From NCBI GenBank assembly GCA_949840345.1, contig CATKWX010000004.1, positions 42,354 through 106,353 of the forward strand: 64,000 nucleotides of DNA, given 5' to 3'. Positions within the stretch are counted from its first letter, which is position 1. Each line of letters starts with the position of its first letter. The translations under genes and the position numbers were made by a program. The DNA is from an uncultured Eubacteriales bacterium. GTDB taxonomy: Bacteria > Bacillota > Clostridia > TANB77 > CAG-508. Positions 34,631-45,300 of the stretch are shown here, piece after piece. The notes under the pieces were generated by a model, which searched no databases, had not been told where the DNA came from, and was given only the letters and a program-made list of their open reading frames with translations.

Positions 34631-35743
34631 TTACTGTAATATTTTTACAATTTCATTATATATTCTTTCTTCTACATTATCTATTGCTATCTCTTTTGCT
34701 TTACGTCCCATTTCTGCTTGTTTGTCCTTGCTTTGCAATATATCGTTTATCTCTTTTTGCAAGCTTTCGGAATTTAAGTCTTTATTTAATATAATTCTTG
34801 CTGCGCCTATCTTTTCTAGTACCCTAGCATTGTATTCTTGGTGATTTTCTGTTGCAAATGGAAAAGGTATAAATATTGCTGGTTTTCCCACTCTTGCAAT
34901 TTCTGTTATTGTCATCGCTCCGCTTCTTGCCACTACAATATCTACTGAATTTATAATTTCCTCCATATTGTATATATATGGTACTACTTTTATATTTTCT
35001 ATTTTGTCTATATTTATATTGTTTTTTTCTAACTCTGCTTTTATACCATCATATTGTTTAGGTCCAGCAGCCCATATTATTTGATAGTTTATTTTCTTAT
35101 TTTTTATTATATCTATCAATGTATCATTTATTGATTTTGCGCCTTGACTTCCGCCAACTACTAATACTAATGAAAGCTCTGTTTTAAAACCTAAAGCTTC
35201 TTTTATTGCATTTTTTTGCACTTCAGATAAATTCAAGTCTTGTATTTTAGTTGGAGTACCTGTTAGTATTATTTTCTTTGCCTTTGGTATTCTTTTTATT
35301 GCATCTTCAAATCCTACCAAAACCGCGTTTACTTTTTTTGCAAACATTTTTACTGCAATTCCCGGAAAAGCATTACTTTCATGTAACATTGTTGGAATTT
35401 TTAGTCTATGTGCTGCATATATTACAGGTCCACAAATGTATCCTCCTGTACCTATTACTATATCAGGCTTAAATTCTTTTATAATTTGCTTTGCTTTCCC
35501 TACTGATTTTAATGTCTTTGCAACATTTTTTACATTTTCTAAAGTTATTTTCCTTGTTATTCCATGTGCATCTATTGTTTTTAATTTATATCCCGCACGT
35601 GGCACTAAATCTTTTTCTAATCCGCGATTAGTTCCTATAAATATAATTTCGGATGAATTATCCTTTTCTCTTATTTTGTTAGCAATAGCTATTCCTGGGT
35701 TTATGTGTCCACCAGTTCCTGCTGCAGCAATTATTACTTTCAT
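34631..35743 (-). CDS. murG: UDP-GlcNAc:lipid-linked MurNAc-pentapeptide transferase MurG
   Basis: Converts lipid I to lipid II at the cytoplasmic face. The 370 residues show the N-terminal Gly-rich loop IAAAGTGGHINPGIAIA, GTGGYICGPV, MLHESNAFPG, LVVGGSQGAKSIND and the donor-binding VVARSGAMTITEIARVGKPA with FIPFPFATENHQ. Start ATG 35743 with GAAGGA. It follows ftsW in the dcw cluster, separated by a block of hairpin repeats. Confidence 0.96.
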   Translation of the reverse strand: MKVIIAAAGTGGHINPGIAIANKIREKDNSSEIIFIGTNRGLEKDLVPRAGYKLKTIDAHGITRKITLENVKNVAKTLKSVGKAKQIIKEFKPDIVIGTGGYICGPVIYAAHRLKIPTMLHESNAFPGIAVKMFAKKVNAVLVGFEDAIKRIPKAKKIILTGTPTKIQDLNLSEVQKNAIKEALGFKTELSLVLVVGGSQGAKSINDTLIDIIKNKKINYQIIWAAGPKQYDGIKAELEKNNINIDKIENIKVVPYIYNMEEIINSVDIVVARSGAMTITEIARVGKPAIFIPFPFATENHQEYNARVLEKIGAARIILNKDLNSESLQKEINDILQSKDKQAEMGRKAKEIAIDNVEERIYNEIVKILQ

Positions 35744-35764
35744 AAATTTTTTCCTTCTTTCTTA

Positions 35765-36000
35765 GATATACCTTCGGAGAACGGAACGACGTTGGTCTGT
35801 TCCCTACAATTTATGTGTGCCTTTGGGGCACGGGCGGACACAAGGCCCGCCCCTACATCAAAAATCGAAGATTTTTGTATTTTTCACTATTCATTATTAA
35901 TTATTCACTATTCATTCGGCAATTACTTCGCAACACGGGCGATTAAAATCGCCCCTACAATCCGTTTGCCACTACAATTACAAAATTAATTTATAAATTA
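35765..36000. repeat. Intergenic hairpin-repeat cluster between ftsW and murG
   Basis: GGAACGACGTTGGTCTGTTC with CCCTAC tail, GGGCGGACACAAGGCCCGCC with CCCTAC tail, AAAAATCGAAGATTTTT, a CGGCAATTACTTCGCAACAC piece and GGGCGATTAAAATCGCCCCT. No gene is seen. Confidence 0.8.
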
Positions 36001-36018
36001 CAATAATTAATGTTTATC

Positions 36019-37167
36019 TTATGCTTTTTTGCTTTGTCTAGATATATTTAATAGTACACCCACTGCACATAATAGTATTACAAGCGATGTTCCTCCATAG
36101 CTAAAGAATGGCAATGGCATTCCTGTATTTGGTATTGATGAAGTTACAACTGCAATATTTATTATTGCTTGTAATCCTACAAGTGAAGTTATTCCTATTG
36201 CTAATAAGCTTCCAAACATATCTGGTGCCTTCATTGCTATTAGGATTCCTCTCCATATAAATATTGCAAATAGTGCAATTACTGCAAAGCACCCTATAAA
36301 GCCTAATTCCTCTGCTAATACTGCAAATATAAAGTCATTGTGTGGCTCTGGTATGTACAAATATTTTTGCTTGCTATTTCCGAAGTCCTACTCCAAATAA
36401 TCCTCCAGACCCTATTGCATATAAACTTTGTATTACTTGCCATCCGTGCCCCTTTTGCATCTGCCCAAGGATTTATAAATGAGGTTATTCTTGCAATTCT
36501 AAATGAACCTTGTTCAGTAAATTTAGCCATTGCAAATAGTCCAATTGATCCGCACTACTGCTCCAATACTTCCTAATGTAACAAAGTGTAATGGTCTACT
36601 TCCTGCCATAAGCATCATTATTGATACTACTCCTACTATTACTATTGTTACACTTAAGTGGTTTTGCACTCCTACTAATATTAATACTGGTATTAGTACT
36701 AATCCTAATGGTGCTAGGAAACCTGTGGATAGCTTTTTTAATTTATCTTTATTTTCTGTTAGTATTGCTGCGAAAAATATTATTAAACCAATTTTTGTTA
36801 TTTCCGAAGGTTGAAATTGTATTCCTAAATTTATCCATCTTCTTGCTCCGTTTACTGTTACTCCAATGTTAGGTATAAGAACAAATAGCAATATAACTAC
36901 AGATATAACATAAGCAGATAAATATATTTTTCTATTTCTATATATTTTATAATCAACCCTTGATATTATTATCATTAATACTATTCCAAATATAGCACTT
37001 TGTAACTGCTTTATTACATATGAATAGCTACTTCCTGTTTCAGCAAGTGATGATGGTGAGCTTGCTGATAATACCATTACTATTCCTAATGCTAATAATA
37101 AAGCAACTGCTATACACAAAGTAAAATCACAAGGATTTAATTTTTTTTGTTTATTATTCTTAGTCAT
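36019..37167 (-). CDS. ftsW: Lipid II polymerase FtsW/SpoVE (SEDS family), read through three +1 shifts at CGG
   Basis: Septal peptidoglycan glycosyltransferase with about ten membrane segments. Three frame breaks split it. (1) GTG CGG ATC at 36550-36552: skipping C gives GAVVGSIGLFAMAKF. (2) GCA CGG ATG at 36444-36446: skipping gives DAKGAGWQVIQSLYAIGSGG. (3) CTT CGG AAA at 36380-36382: skipping gives GVGLGNSKQKYLYIPEPHND. Each junction restores a conserved Gly and the SEDS motifs INLGIQFQPSEI, GSGGLFGVGLG and IPEPHNDFIFAVLAEELG line up in one 381-residue protein. After three +1 shifts the final frame equals the starting frame. Start ATG 37167. It directly follows mraY (20-base gap); murD, usually between them, is absent. 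Confidence 0.93.
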
Positions 37168-37187
37168 TATCTATTCCTTTCTTCACA

Positions 37188-38165
37188 TTATATAGAATAT
37201 ATACTAATTATACATACGACTGTTGTTATTAAACTAAATATTGATACTACCTTATTTTCACTCCAACCAGATAATTCAAAATGGTGATGTAATGGTGCCA
37301 TTTTAAATATTCTTTTTTTCGTTTTTCTATAATATGTTACTTGAATCATTACAGACAAAGTTTCTAGTATTGGAATTATTGCTACTAATATTAGTATTAG
37401 CGGAGTTTTTAAATAAATTGCCATTGCTGATATTATTCCTCCAAGCATTAGGGAACCTGTATCTCCCATAAATATTTTTGCTGGATGTATGTTAAATATT
37501 AAAAATCCTAGGCAAGCCCCACATACTATGCTTCCAAATACTACTATTTCTTGTATTCCTAATATCATTCCCATTACAGTTAATGTTGCTATTATTATTA
37601 CTGAAACGCTTCCACCTAATCCATCTACTCCATCTGTTAGATTAACTGCATTTGTTGTTCCAAGTATTACAAAGATCACAAATGGTATAAATATCCAAAT
37701 TGGTAGACTTATATAATTTTTAAAAAATGGTATTTGTATATCTGTTGCTATTTTTGTTATATTTGTTATATACAATACAAATATAACTGATATTACTAGT
37801 AATCCTAACATTTTGTAGCTTGGTTTTAATCCTTTTGTATTTTTTAATATTAATTTTTTAAAGTCGTCTATAAATCCTATTAAACCTATTCCAATTGCTA
37901 TTATTAATAGTGGTATCATATTTTTTGCTACTTCAATATTTATTTTTGAATAGTATATGAAAGAAATAATTGCTGATATTATTATAGCAATTAGCATGAT
38001 TACTCCACCCATTGTAGGAGTACCTTGTTTGCTTAAGTGACTCTGAGGTCCATCTTCTCTTTCTATTTGACCTACCTTTAGTTTTCTTAGTATTGGTATT
38101 ATTATTAATGCAATTATAACTGATATGATAAATGTTGATATTAGTATTATAATTTGAAAATTCAA
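37188..38165 (-). CDS. mraY: Phospho-MurNAc-pentapeptide transferase MraY
   Basis: Makes lipid I from UDP-MurNAc-pentapeptide and undecaprenyl phosphate in the membrane. The 325 residues have about ten membrane segments with SKQGTPTMGGVIML, GFIDDFKKL (catalytic Asp pair), LTDGVDGLGGSVS, FNIHPAKIFMGDTGSLMLGG and the C-terminal PLHHHFELSGWSE. Start is TTG at 38165 with GGAGG seven bases upstream. Confidence 0.96.
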   Translation of the reverse strand: MNFQIIILISTFIISVIIALIIIPILRKLKVGQIEREDGPQSHLSKQGTPTMGGVIMLIAIIISAIISFIYYSKINIEVAKNMIPLLIIAIGIGLIGFIDDFKKLILKNTKGLKPSYKMLGLLVISVIFVLYITNITKIATDIQIPFFKNYISLPIWIFIPFVIFVILGTTNAVNLTDGVDGLGGSVSVIIIATLTVMGMILGIQEIVVFGSIVCGACLGFLIFNIHPAKIFMGDTGSLMLGGIISAMAIYLKTPLILILVAIIPILETLSVMIQVTYYRKTKKRIFKMAPLHHHFELSGWSENKVVSIFSLITTVVCIISIYSI

Positions 38166-38204
38166 CCTGCTTCCTCCTTTGTTTGGGTTTAAATTAATAT
38201 TTTT

Positions 38205-38340
38205 TAGGGTATGTCTTTGGGGTGCGGGTCGTCGAGGACGCCGACCCCTACAACGTTTGTTGTGGCATTTCTTTTTAAGTTAGGGCACAGTGGTGTCTAC
38301 GGAACGACGAGGGCGTCGTTCCCTACAGTGTTTGCAATGT
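38205..38340. repeat. Intergenic hairpin-repeat cluster between murE and mraY
   Basis: GGGTCGTCGAGGACGCCGAC with CCCTAC tail, GGGCACAGTGGTGTC, GGAACGACGAGGGCGTCGTT with CCCTAC tail, and GTTTGCAATGTG joint. Confidence 0.8.
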
Positions 38341-38344
38341 GCCT

Positions 38345-39808
38345 TTATTTTATTATTCCGTTTATTATTTCTCTTTCATCTAAGTGTTGTTTTTTGCCGT
38401 TTATTTCTTGGTATGTTTCATGCCCTTTTCCAGCTAAAACTATAACATCTGCTTTTGTTGCCATATTTATTGCATGTTTTATAGCTTCTGCTCTATCTAC
38501 TATTGATATATATTTACTTCCTGTCTCTTTTATTCCAACTTCGATTTGTTCAATTATTTTTTCTGGTTTTTCAGTTCTTGGATTGTCTGAAGTTATTATA
38601 GTAAAATCTGCAACTTTTCCTGCTATTTCTCCCATTATTTCTCTTTTTGTATTATCTCTATCTCCACCACAACCAAATACAGCAATTACTCTACCTCTTG
38701 TATATGATTTCACTGTTGTAAGAATATTTTCTAAGCTTTCTGGAGTATGAGCATAATCAATCATTATTGTAAGTCCTCTTTTATTTGGTACTATTTCGTT
38801 TCTTCCCGGAACGCTTATGTTTCCTAGTGCCTCTTTTATAATTTCAGCATCTGCTCCAAATTTTAAAGCTACACTAATGGCTGCAAGTGAATTATATACA
38901 CTATATCTACCAGGTATGCTTACTTTTATTCTTTCGTTTCTTGTTCCTATTTTTACTTTAAAGTCTGATGTTAAGTTAGTTATTGTTATATCTTTTGCAA
39001 CTAAATTTGCATTATTGTCTATTCCAAAAGTGTTTATTTCACAGTTTAAACCTTTATTTTTTAATTTTGCTACATAAAAATCATCTGTATTTATGTAAGC
39101 AGTTTTACACATTGTGAATAATTTAAGTTTTGAATTGTAATAGTCCTCCATATCTGTATGTTCTTTTTCACTTATATGGTCTTTTGAAAAGTTTGTAAAT
39201 ATTCCTATGTCAAAGTCACATCCATCTACTCTATTTAGTTTTAAACTTTGTGATGATACTTCCATTATAACTGTATCAACTTTTTCTGCTGCCATTTTAG
39301 CTAATATTCTTTGAAGTTCTATACTTTCTGGTGTTGTTCTTGTGCTATCTGATATTTTTTCGTCTCCTATACAATTTGCAATAGTTCCAATTATTCCAAC
39401 TTTTTGACCACGTTTTTCTAATATTGCTTTTAGCATATATGCAGTTGTGGTTTTTCCTTTTGTTCCTGTTATTCCTATAAGTTTGAATTTTGTTGATGGG
39501 TTTTTGTAAAAATTACAAGCTGATTTTGCTAGTAGTTCCCTTGTATTTTCACTCATTACTACTGTTATGTCATCGGTTATTTTTGATTTTGATATTTTAT
39601 TTCCTTCTTGCATTACAATTACTTTTGCTCCATTTTCAATTGCCTCATCTATGTAGTCATGACCATCGTAATCATATCCTTTTATTGCAACAAACATATC
39701 TCCGTTTGTTATTTTTTTAGAATCGCATTCTATATTATTTATATCTACGTCTAAATCTCCTTTTGCTTTTAGTCCTTCGATTCCATTTAATACTTTTTTT
39801 AGCTCCAT
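38345..39808 (-). CDS. murE: UDP-MurNAc-tripeptide synthetase MurE
   Basis: Adds the third stem amino acid to UDP-MurNAc-Ala-Glu. 487 residues: substrate domain with DGHDYIDEAIENGAKV, ATP site GITGTKGKTTTAYMLK, TTPESIEL, EVSSQSLKLNRVDG, VPGRNE, IDYAHTPESLENIL and the late DNPRTEKPE. The DNPR motif is the one associated with selection of meso-diaminopimelate, which agrees with dapL and dapF in this window. Start ATG 39808 with GGAGG. Confidence 0.95.
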   Translation of the reverse strand: MELKKVLNGIEGLKAKGDLDVDINNIECDSKKITNGDMFVAIKGYDYDGHDYIDEAIENGAKVIVMQEGNKISKSKITDDITVVMSENTRELLAKSACNFYKNPSTKFKLIGITGTKGKTTTAYMLKAILEKRGQKVGIIGTIANCIGDEKISDSTRTTPESIELQRILAKMAAEKVDTVIMEVSSQSLKLNRVDGCDFDIGIFTNFSKDHISEKEHTDMEDYYNSKLKLFTMCKTAYINTDDFYVAKLKNKGLNCEINTFGIDNNANLVAKDITITNLTSDFKVKIGTRNERIKVSIPGRYSVYNSLAAISVALKFGADAEIIKEALGNISVPGRNEIVPNKRGLTIMIDYAHTPESLENILTTVKSYTRGRVIAVFGCGGDRDNTKREIMGEIAGKVADFTIITSDNPRTEKPEKIIEQIEVGIKETGSKYISIVDRAEAIKHAINMATKADVIVLAGKGHETYQEINGKKQHLDEREIINGIIK

Positions 39809-39934
39809 AGCTTTTTAAACCTCCATTTATCAAAAAATTTATTTTTAAGATAACGTAATCAAGATACCTTGACTAGCTTATTATATCTCTATTTTTTTCT
39901 TTTGTATAGAGTTTTTGTAAATTTTATTTATTTA

Positions 39935-39985
39935 TAGGGCACAGTGGTGTGACGGAACGACGTTGGTCTAGCTCCCTACAATGTA
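39935..39985. repeat. Fused hairpin repeats between PBP and murE
   Basis: GGGCACAGTGGTGTGAC runs directly into GGAACGACGTTGGTCTAGCT with CCCTAC tail: two family members merged. Confidence 0.75.
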
Positions 39986-40017
39986 TTTTCTTTAAATAGT
40001 GCTCCTATACTTACTAT

Positions 40018-42001
40018 TTATTCCACATACAATATAATTTTGGTTCCTTCTGCAATGCTTATTCCTTGTTTTGGCAATTGGTCTATTATTACTGCATTTT
40101 CTATGGTGGTTCCTTCTGAAGTCATTTGTGTTTCGTATTCTAATCCAACATCTTTTAGTACCTTCTTAGCTTCTGTTATAGTCATACCTGTAACATTTGG
40201 CACAGTTACAGAGTTGGTTTGTTCTTCTTCCTTTTTTATAACATCTAAATATGGTAATACTTCTCCTAATACTTGTGATGCAATTGGTGCTGCTACACCT
40301 CCTCCTTGGTGTCCACCTTCTCCTGTTGGATTATATAGGGTAATTAGTATTACTACTTCTGGGTCTTCTATTGGCGCAACTCCTACAAATGATGTTACAT
40401 ATTTGTTTGTATTTACTCCATCTTCTGATGTTCCTGTTTTTCCTCCAATTGAATATCCTGCAACTTGCGCATTTTTTCCAGTTCCCTCTGCAACAACAGT
40501 TTCCATCATACTTAATACTTTAGTTGCAGTTTCTTTAGAAATTACCCTACTTTTTTCAACTGGTTCTATATCTGTTACTTCTCCTGTTTTACTATTTATT
40601 ATCTGTTTTACTATTCTTGGTTTCATTAGTGTTCCACCATTTGCAATAGATGACACTGCTGTTATCATTTGTAGAGGTGTTATTTCAAATCTTTGCCCAA
40701 ATGATATTGTAGCCAATTCTACTGGTCCTACTTTTTCTTCTTTTAGGAATATTCCAGAAGCTTCACCCGGCAGATCCACTCCTGTTATTTTTAGTAATCC
40801 AAATTTTTCTAAATAATCATAATATGTTTGGACACCAATTTTTTGTCCGAAGTCCTATAAACACCGGGTTACACGAGTTCATTAGTGCTTCTCTTAGAGA
40901 CTGGGCTCCATGTGGTCTATAGTGTCTCCAGCAATTTATTTTTGTTCCTGCAATGTCTATTGAACCAGTACATGCAAATTCTCCTTTATTATCTGTATCT
41001 GTTAATCCCTCTTCTATAGCTGCTGATGCTGTTATTAACTTAAAAGTTGACCCCGGCTCATATCCATCTGTAGTTGCTTTGTTTCTCCACATTTGCTGTA
41101 GCGCTGTTGTTTTGTCTTTTGATTCCATACTATCCCACTGTGCCTTTAATTCATCTGTATTTGGCTCATACGGCGTATTTAAGTTATAATTAGGGTATGT
41201 AGCCATTGCTAATATATCTCCGGTTTTTGGATTCATTACTACTATATTTCCACCATCTGTACATACATTATCTATGCACGCTTCTTTTAAATATTTTTCT
41301 ACAATTGACTGTATTGTCATGTCTATTGATAATACTAAATCATTTCCATCTACTGCTGGAACATAGCTTTCTCCTGTTCCATCTATATCAAACCCTTTTG
41401 CATCCGTTAATTTTAGAATTTGACCCATAGTTCCTTTTAGTTCTTTATCAAATTTTGCTTCTATTCCATCAAGCCCTTGGTTATCGCTTCCTGTAAATCC
41501 TATTATTTGTGAAGCTAAATCGTTATATGGATAATATCTTTTTGTATCTTCATCTATATTTATTCCACTTAATATGTTATTTTCATTCATCCATTTTCTT
41601 AATTCATCTGTTTTTTCTTTATCAACTTTCTTTATAATTGTTTCAATTGAAGTTTTCTTTTTTACCTTTTTTAATACGGTTTCATAATCTAATTCAAATA
41701 TTTGAGATAAAGCTGAAGCAACTTTTTCTTTATCTTCATTGCTTATATTAGTAGGGTTGACTGTAACTGTTTCTACTGTAGCACTAACAGCTAATGCAAC
41801 TCCTGTAGAATCGTATATTGTTCCTCGTTTTGGATTTATGTTTCTGTTTAAATTTTGTTGTACATATGCCATTGTTTGTAATTCTGAACCCTTTACAAAT
41901 TGTATCCATCCAATTCTTGTTATTAAAAGCATAAATACTAAAAAAGCTACAAACAATGCATTTCTCATTCGCCTTTTTTGTGTAATATCTGTATTTCTCA
42001 T
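40018..42001 (-). CDS. PBP2/SpoVD-type transpeptidase with PASTA domain, read through a +1 shift at CGG
   Basis: Class B penicillin-binding protein of the dcw cluster (FtsI or SpoVD; the PASTA domain favours a SpoVD/PBP2x-like type). Membrane anchor at 13-33, PBP dimerisation region with NPKRGTIYDSTGVALA, the nucleophile motif PGSTFKLITA and MNSCNPVF (SxN). After that the frame derails (GLRTKNWC). Codons GGA CTT CGG ACA: skipping C (complement of 40849) gives GLGQKIGVQTYYDYLEKFGL, then GVDLPGEASG and GGKTGTSED (KTG), and the PASTA end. 660 residues. Without the shift the KTG box is missing. Start ATG 42001 with GAGGAGG. Confidence 0.93.
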
Positions 42002-42009
42002 AATTCCTC

Positions 42010-42300
42010 CTCAAAAATCGAAGATTTTTGTACTCTTCACTATTCATTCTTCACTGTTCACTTCTGGGTCTTGCTTACGGGTCAGGGCGTAATTAGGTCA
42101 CACAAGGGGTATTCCTTGAGCGTTACGCCCCTACAATGCAAAAATAAGATTAGTATATATAATACTAATCTTATTTAAATATATTCATTATATTTTTTCT
42201 TATTCTTTATGCAATAATTATTTATTAACGGAACGGCGAGGGCGCCGTTCCCATCAATAATTATTCATTATTCACTATTCATTATTCATTCTTGCCGTTA
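42010..42300. repeat. Intergenic repeats between the giant protein and PBP
   Basis: AAAAATCGAAGATTTTT, a GGGTCAGGGCGTAATTAGG ... TACGCCCCTAC unit, the terminator at 42140-42175, and GGAACGGCGAGGGCGCCGTT, with several TTCACTATTCATT runs. No gene is seen. Confidence 0.8.
42140..42175 (-). terminator. Terminator of the giant secreted protein
   Basis: AAATAAGATTAGTAT and ATACTAATCTTATTT form a perfect 15-bp stem with a T-containing 3-prime side on either strand. It separates the inserted gene from the downstream PBP. Confidence 0.82.
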
Positions 42301-42312
42301 GGCAAGCTATAT

Positions 42313-45300
42313 TTATTCTTCTATGTGTACTAACATTAAATTTAATTTTACTAAGTCTGTTATGCTTATTCTGCCATCTCCATTCATGTCTGCTGCCATT
42401 TTTTGTACTACGTTTGGTGTTCTTAGGTTTACTGTGAATAGTTTTAATTGTACTAAATCTGTTATTGTTATTTTTCCATCTTCATTTATATCCCCAATTA
42501 ATACTAATGTATATTGCTTTTCTTCTCCTGCTTTTAGTATTACTCCTGTTGTAAGTTTGTCTTCATCTTGTAATACATTTCCGTCTTTATCTAAAATTGT
42601 TAATTCTTCATTACTTGTTACATTACTTTTAAATTCTGATACTGTTGTGTCTACTGGTATTCTTGATACATATCCTGCACTTACTTTGTATTTTTCTGAT
42701 GTTACTGTTGTATCTTCTACTATCCAGTCTACTTTTGCTGTTACTGTTCCAACATTTCCTGCTTTATCTATAAATCTAAATGTGAATTCATCGTTTTCTG
42801 TAAATGTATATTCTCTACTAGTTCCATTGTTAGTGATTGTTATGTCTTCACTTTCATTTACTAATGTTGCTACTACTGGCTTATCTGTACTTTCTGTTGT
42901 ACTGTATCTTACTTCTGCTGTTGGAGCAGTTTTATCTATCCAGTCTACTTTTGCTTTATGTTGTTTTACATTCCAATTCTCAGTATCTGAAGAATCTTTA
43001 TATTCAAATGTAAATTCTCCATTTTCTGTAAATGTATGTGTAGCCCCTCCTTCGCTTGTTACTTCAACACTTGCGTGTTTTCCTTCAGTATCAATTATAT
43101 ATGGATTAATAGTTGCAACAACATCTGTATTTGTTAATTTTGTAATATTATAAGTTATATCACTTGCTATTATTGTATTTTCAATATAATCTACTTTAAT
43201 ATTTTTGCATAATATATTTCCTGATTTATCTACAAGTTTAAACTCATATTCTCCACTTGTTTCTAGTGCTTGTTCTAACGGATTTGATCTTGCTGTTTGT
43301 TGTAGTGTTCTTAAGGTTTCCTTTTCTGCATCTGTTAAATTCGTTATAGCATTTCCTTCACTGTCAAAATATTCTTCGCTAGCTACTGCTCCGTTATCTA
43401 ATGTAGTTATGTATGTTGCAACAGTTGATACATTTCCTGTTGTATTTTTGTATGTAATTTTTGTTGTGTTTCCAGATGTATCTTTATCAAGTACCTTATA
43501 TGAATTGCCTTCATTATCTAAATATGTAATGTTTGTTATTTTCTTGCTTACTTCATTAACTTCTATGTAATTTATTTTATTATTATCCTCATCTAATAAA
43601 TATACATCTTTACTGATATTATCTAATAATATTGTTAGCTTTTTGTCAGCATCTAATCCATAATTTACATCTACTGTTGGTCCATCTTTATCTATCCAAT
43701 CTACTTTTGCTATTGCACTTCCTGTATTTCCATTTTTGTCAGCAAATTCGAATGTGAATTCTCCGTTTTCTGTAAATACATATGTGTCTTTTCCATCATT
43801 GTTTGTAATTGTTATTTCTGTACTTGGGTTTATAAGTCTTGCTACTACAACGCCATTAGTTGGTTCTGTAGTGCTATATGCTACACTTGCTGTTGGATGT
43901 GGATTTTTTGTTAAATCTTGATATAGGTTAAATGCTCTTGCTGTAAACCAATTTCCGTTTGTTGCTCTATTTGCTACGATTTTTGCATATTGTACTTCTT
44001 TTGGTTCTGCTATTTCAAAACTTTTTGTATTAGTTATTGCATCTGCGTTTGTATTTGCTTGATTTGTGTATGTTAAATTTTTTAGGCTTGATAATTCTTC
44101 CCAAGTTTCGCCATCCATACTTCCATATATTGTACCATCCAATATTTTACCGTTTCCACCACCTGCTGGTACAAATTCTACTGCTGATAGTGCAACTGAT
44201 TTATCTAGTTTTATTACTATATAACGCTCTGTGTCACTACCATTCCATGCTGAATGCCATCTTGTATTATAGTTTGCATCTATTGCATTTACAGCAGCTC
44301 CACCATTACTAGTAGCTTGTGTTGAAACAGCATGTATACTTAAGTGAGATACTGGTATGTATTTTCTTGTATCTGGTTGATTATCCTCAGTAAATGTAAA
44401 TGTTAATACATTGCTTGCTAATTTTACTCCATTAGCTGCCTGTCTTATTTGTAATGTTTTATTTCCTGTGTTATCCGGAGAGGCTGTAGCGTAAGATGTC
44501 CAAGGATCATTTTCACTATTTCTCCATTCGCAAGTTAAATTTACTCCTATTACTCTATTTTCTAAATCATTTCCATAATACATGCTATCATTTATAACAT
44601 TATCCACTATATCTATTTTATATAAGTTTTGTTCTTCGTATCCTACACCTACAATATGAACATAAATGTCATTTTCTGCTGTAATACTTGCTATTTCTTC
44701 AGGCGTTAATTGTAATTTATGTTCTTCCTCAGCCGTAAATGAAACCTCTGTCCAAGTTTGTTTTCCATCTAAGCTATAATCGAAGCGAACTCCATTTCCA
44801 TCGAAACGACTTGATAATATAATTTTTCCAGCATTCGCTCCATCAAATGAAAATGTTGCAATTGTCTTATCTAATTTTCCTAATAAAAAGTTTGCTTCTA
44901 ATCTTGTAAGAGATGGCTGATATACATAATATTGCTCAGCTGTATTATTAGGTGTTTTACTTCCCTCTGTTAAAATTCTTGTTTGTAAAAGTGTAAATTT
45001 ATAAGAATTTTGCACACTTGTTAATTTTGGTTTAATTAAATTTGTTAATTGATACATTGGTAGTGGAAAATATTTTAAATCTTCTGCTAATTCTTCTGCT
45101 AAATCATAAAAATCATCTTCAGTTTTATCAGTATTTAAAAGATACACATTAATTAATCCAAGCCAAGCATCAACATTTATAGGTTGTACTTCTAGTGCTT
45201 TCCTATATATTTCTTCTTGTTTTTCTAAAGTCTCAAGTTTTTTTGTTTCATCTGTTAAATCACTATTATATACCTTTGCAAGATAAACTTGTTCTTCAGC

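Noticed and set aside
36315..36530. Separate small proteins in the middle and ends of ftsW, trmFO, purN and fbp
   Set aside because: These frames are continuations of the upstream protein after a CGG shift, not independent genes; they lack ribosome sites.
40840..40860. P-site slippage mechanism (CTT as in Ty1 or prfB)
   Set aside because: CTT precedes only three of eleven sites; the other preceding codons cannot re-pair after a +1 slip.
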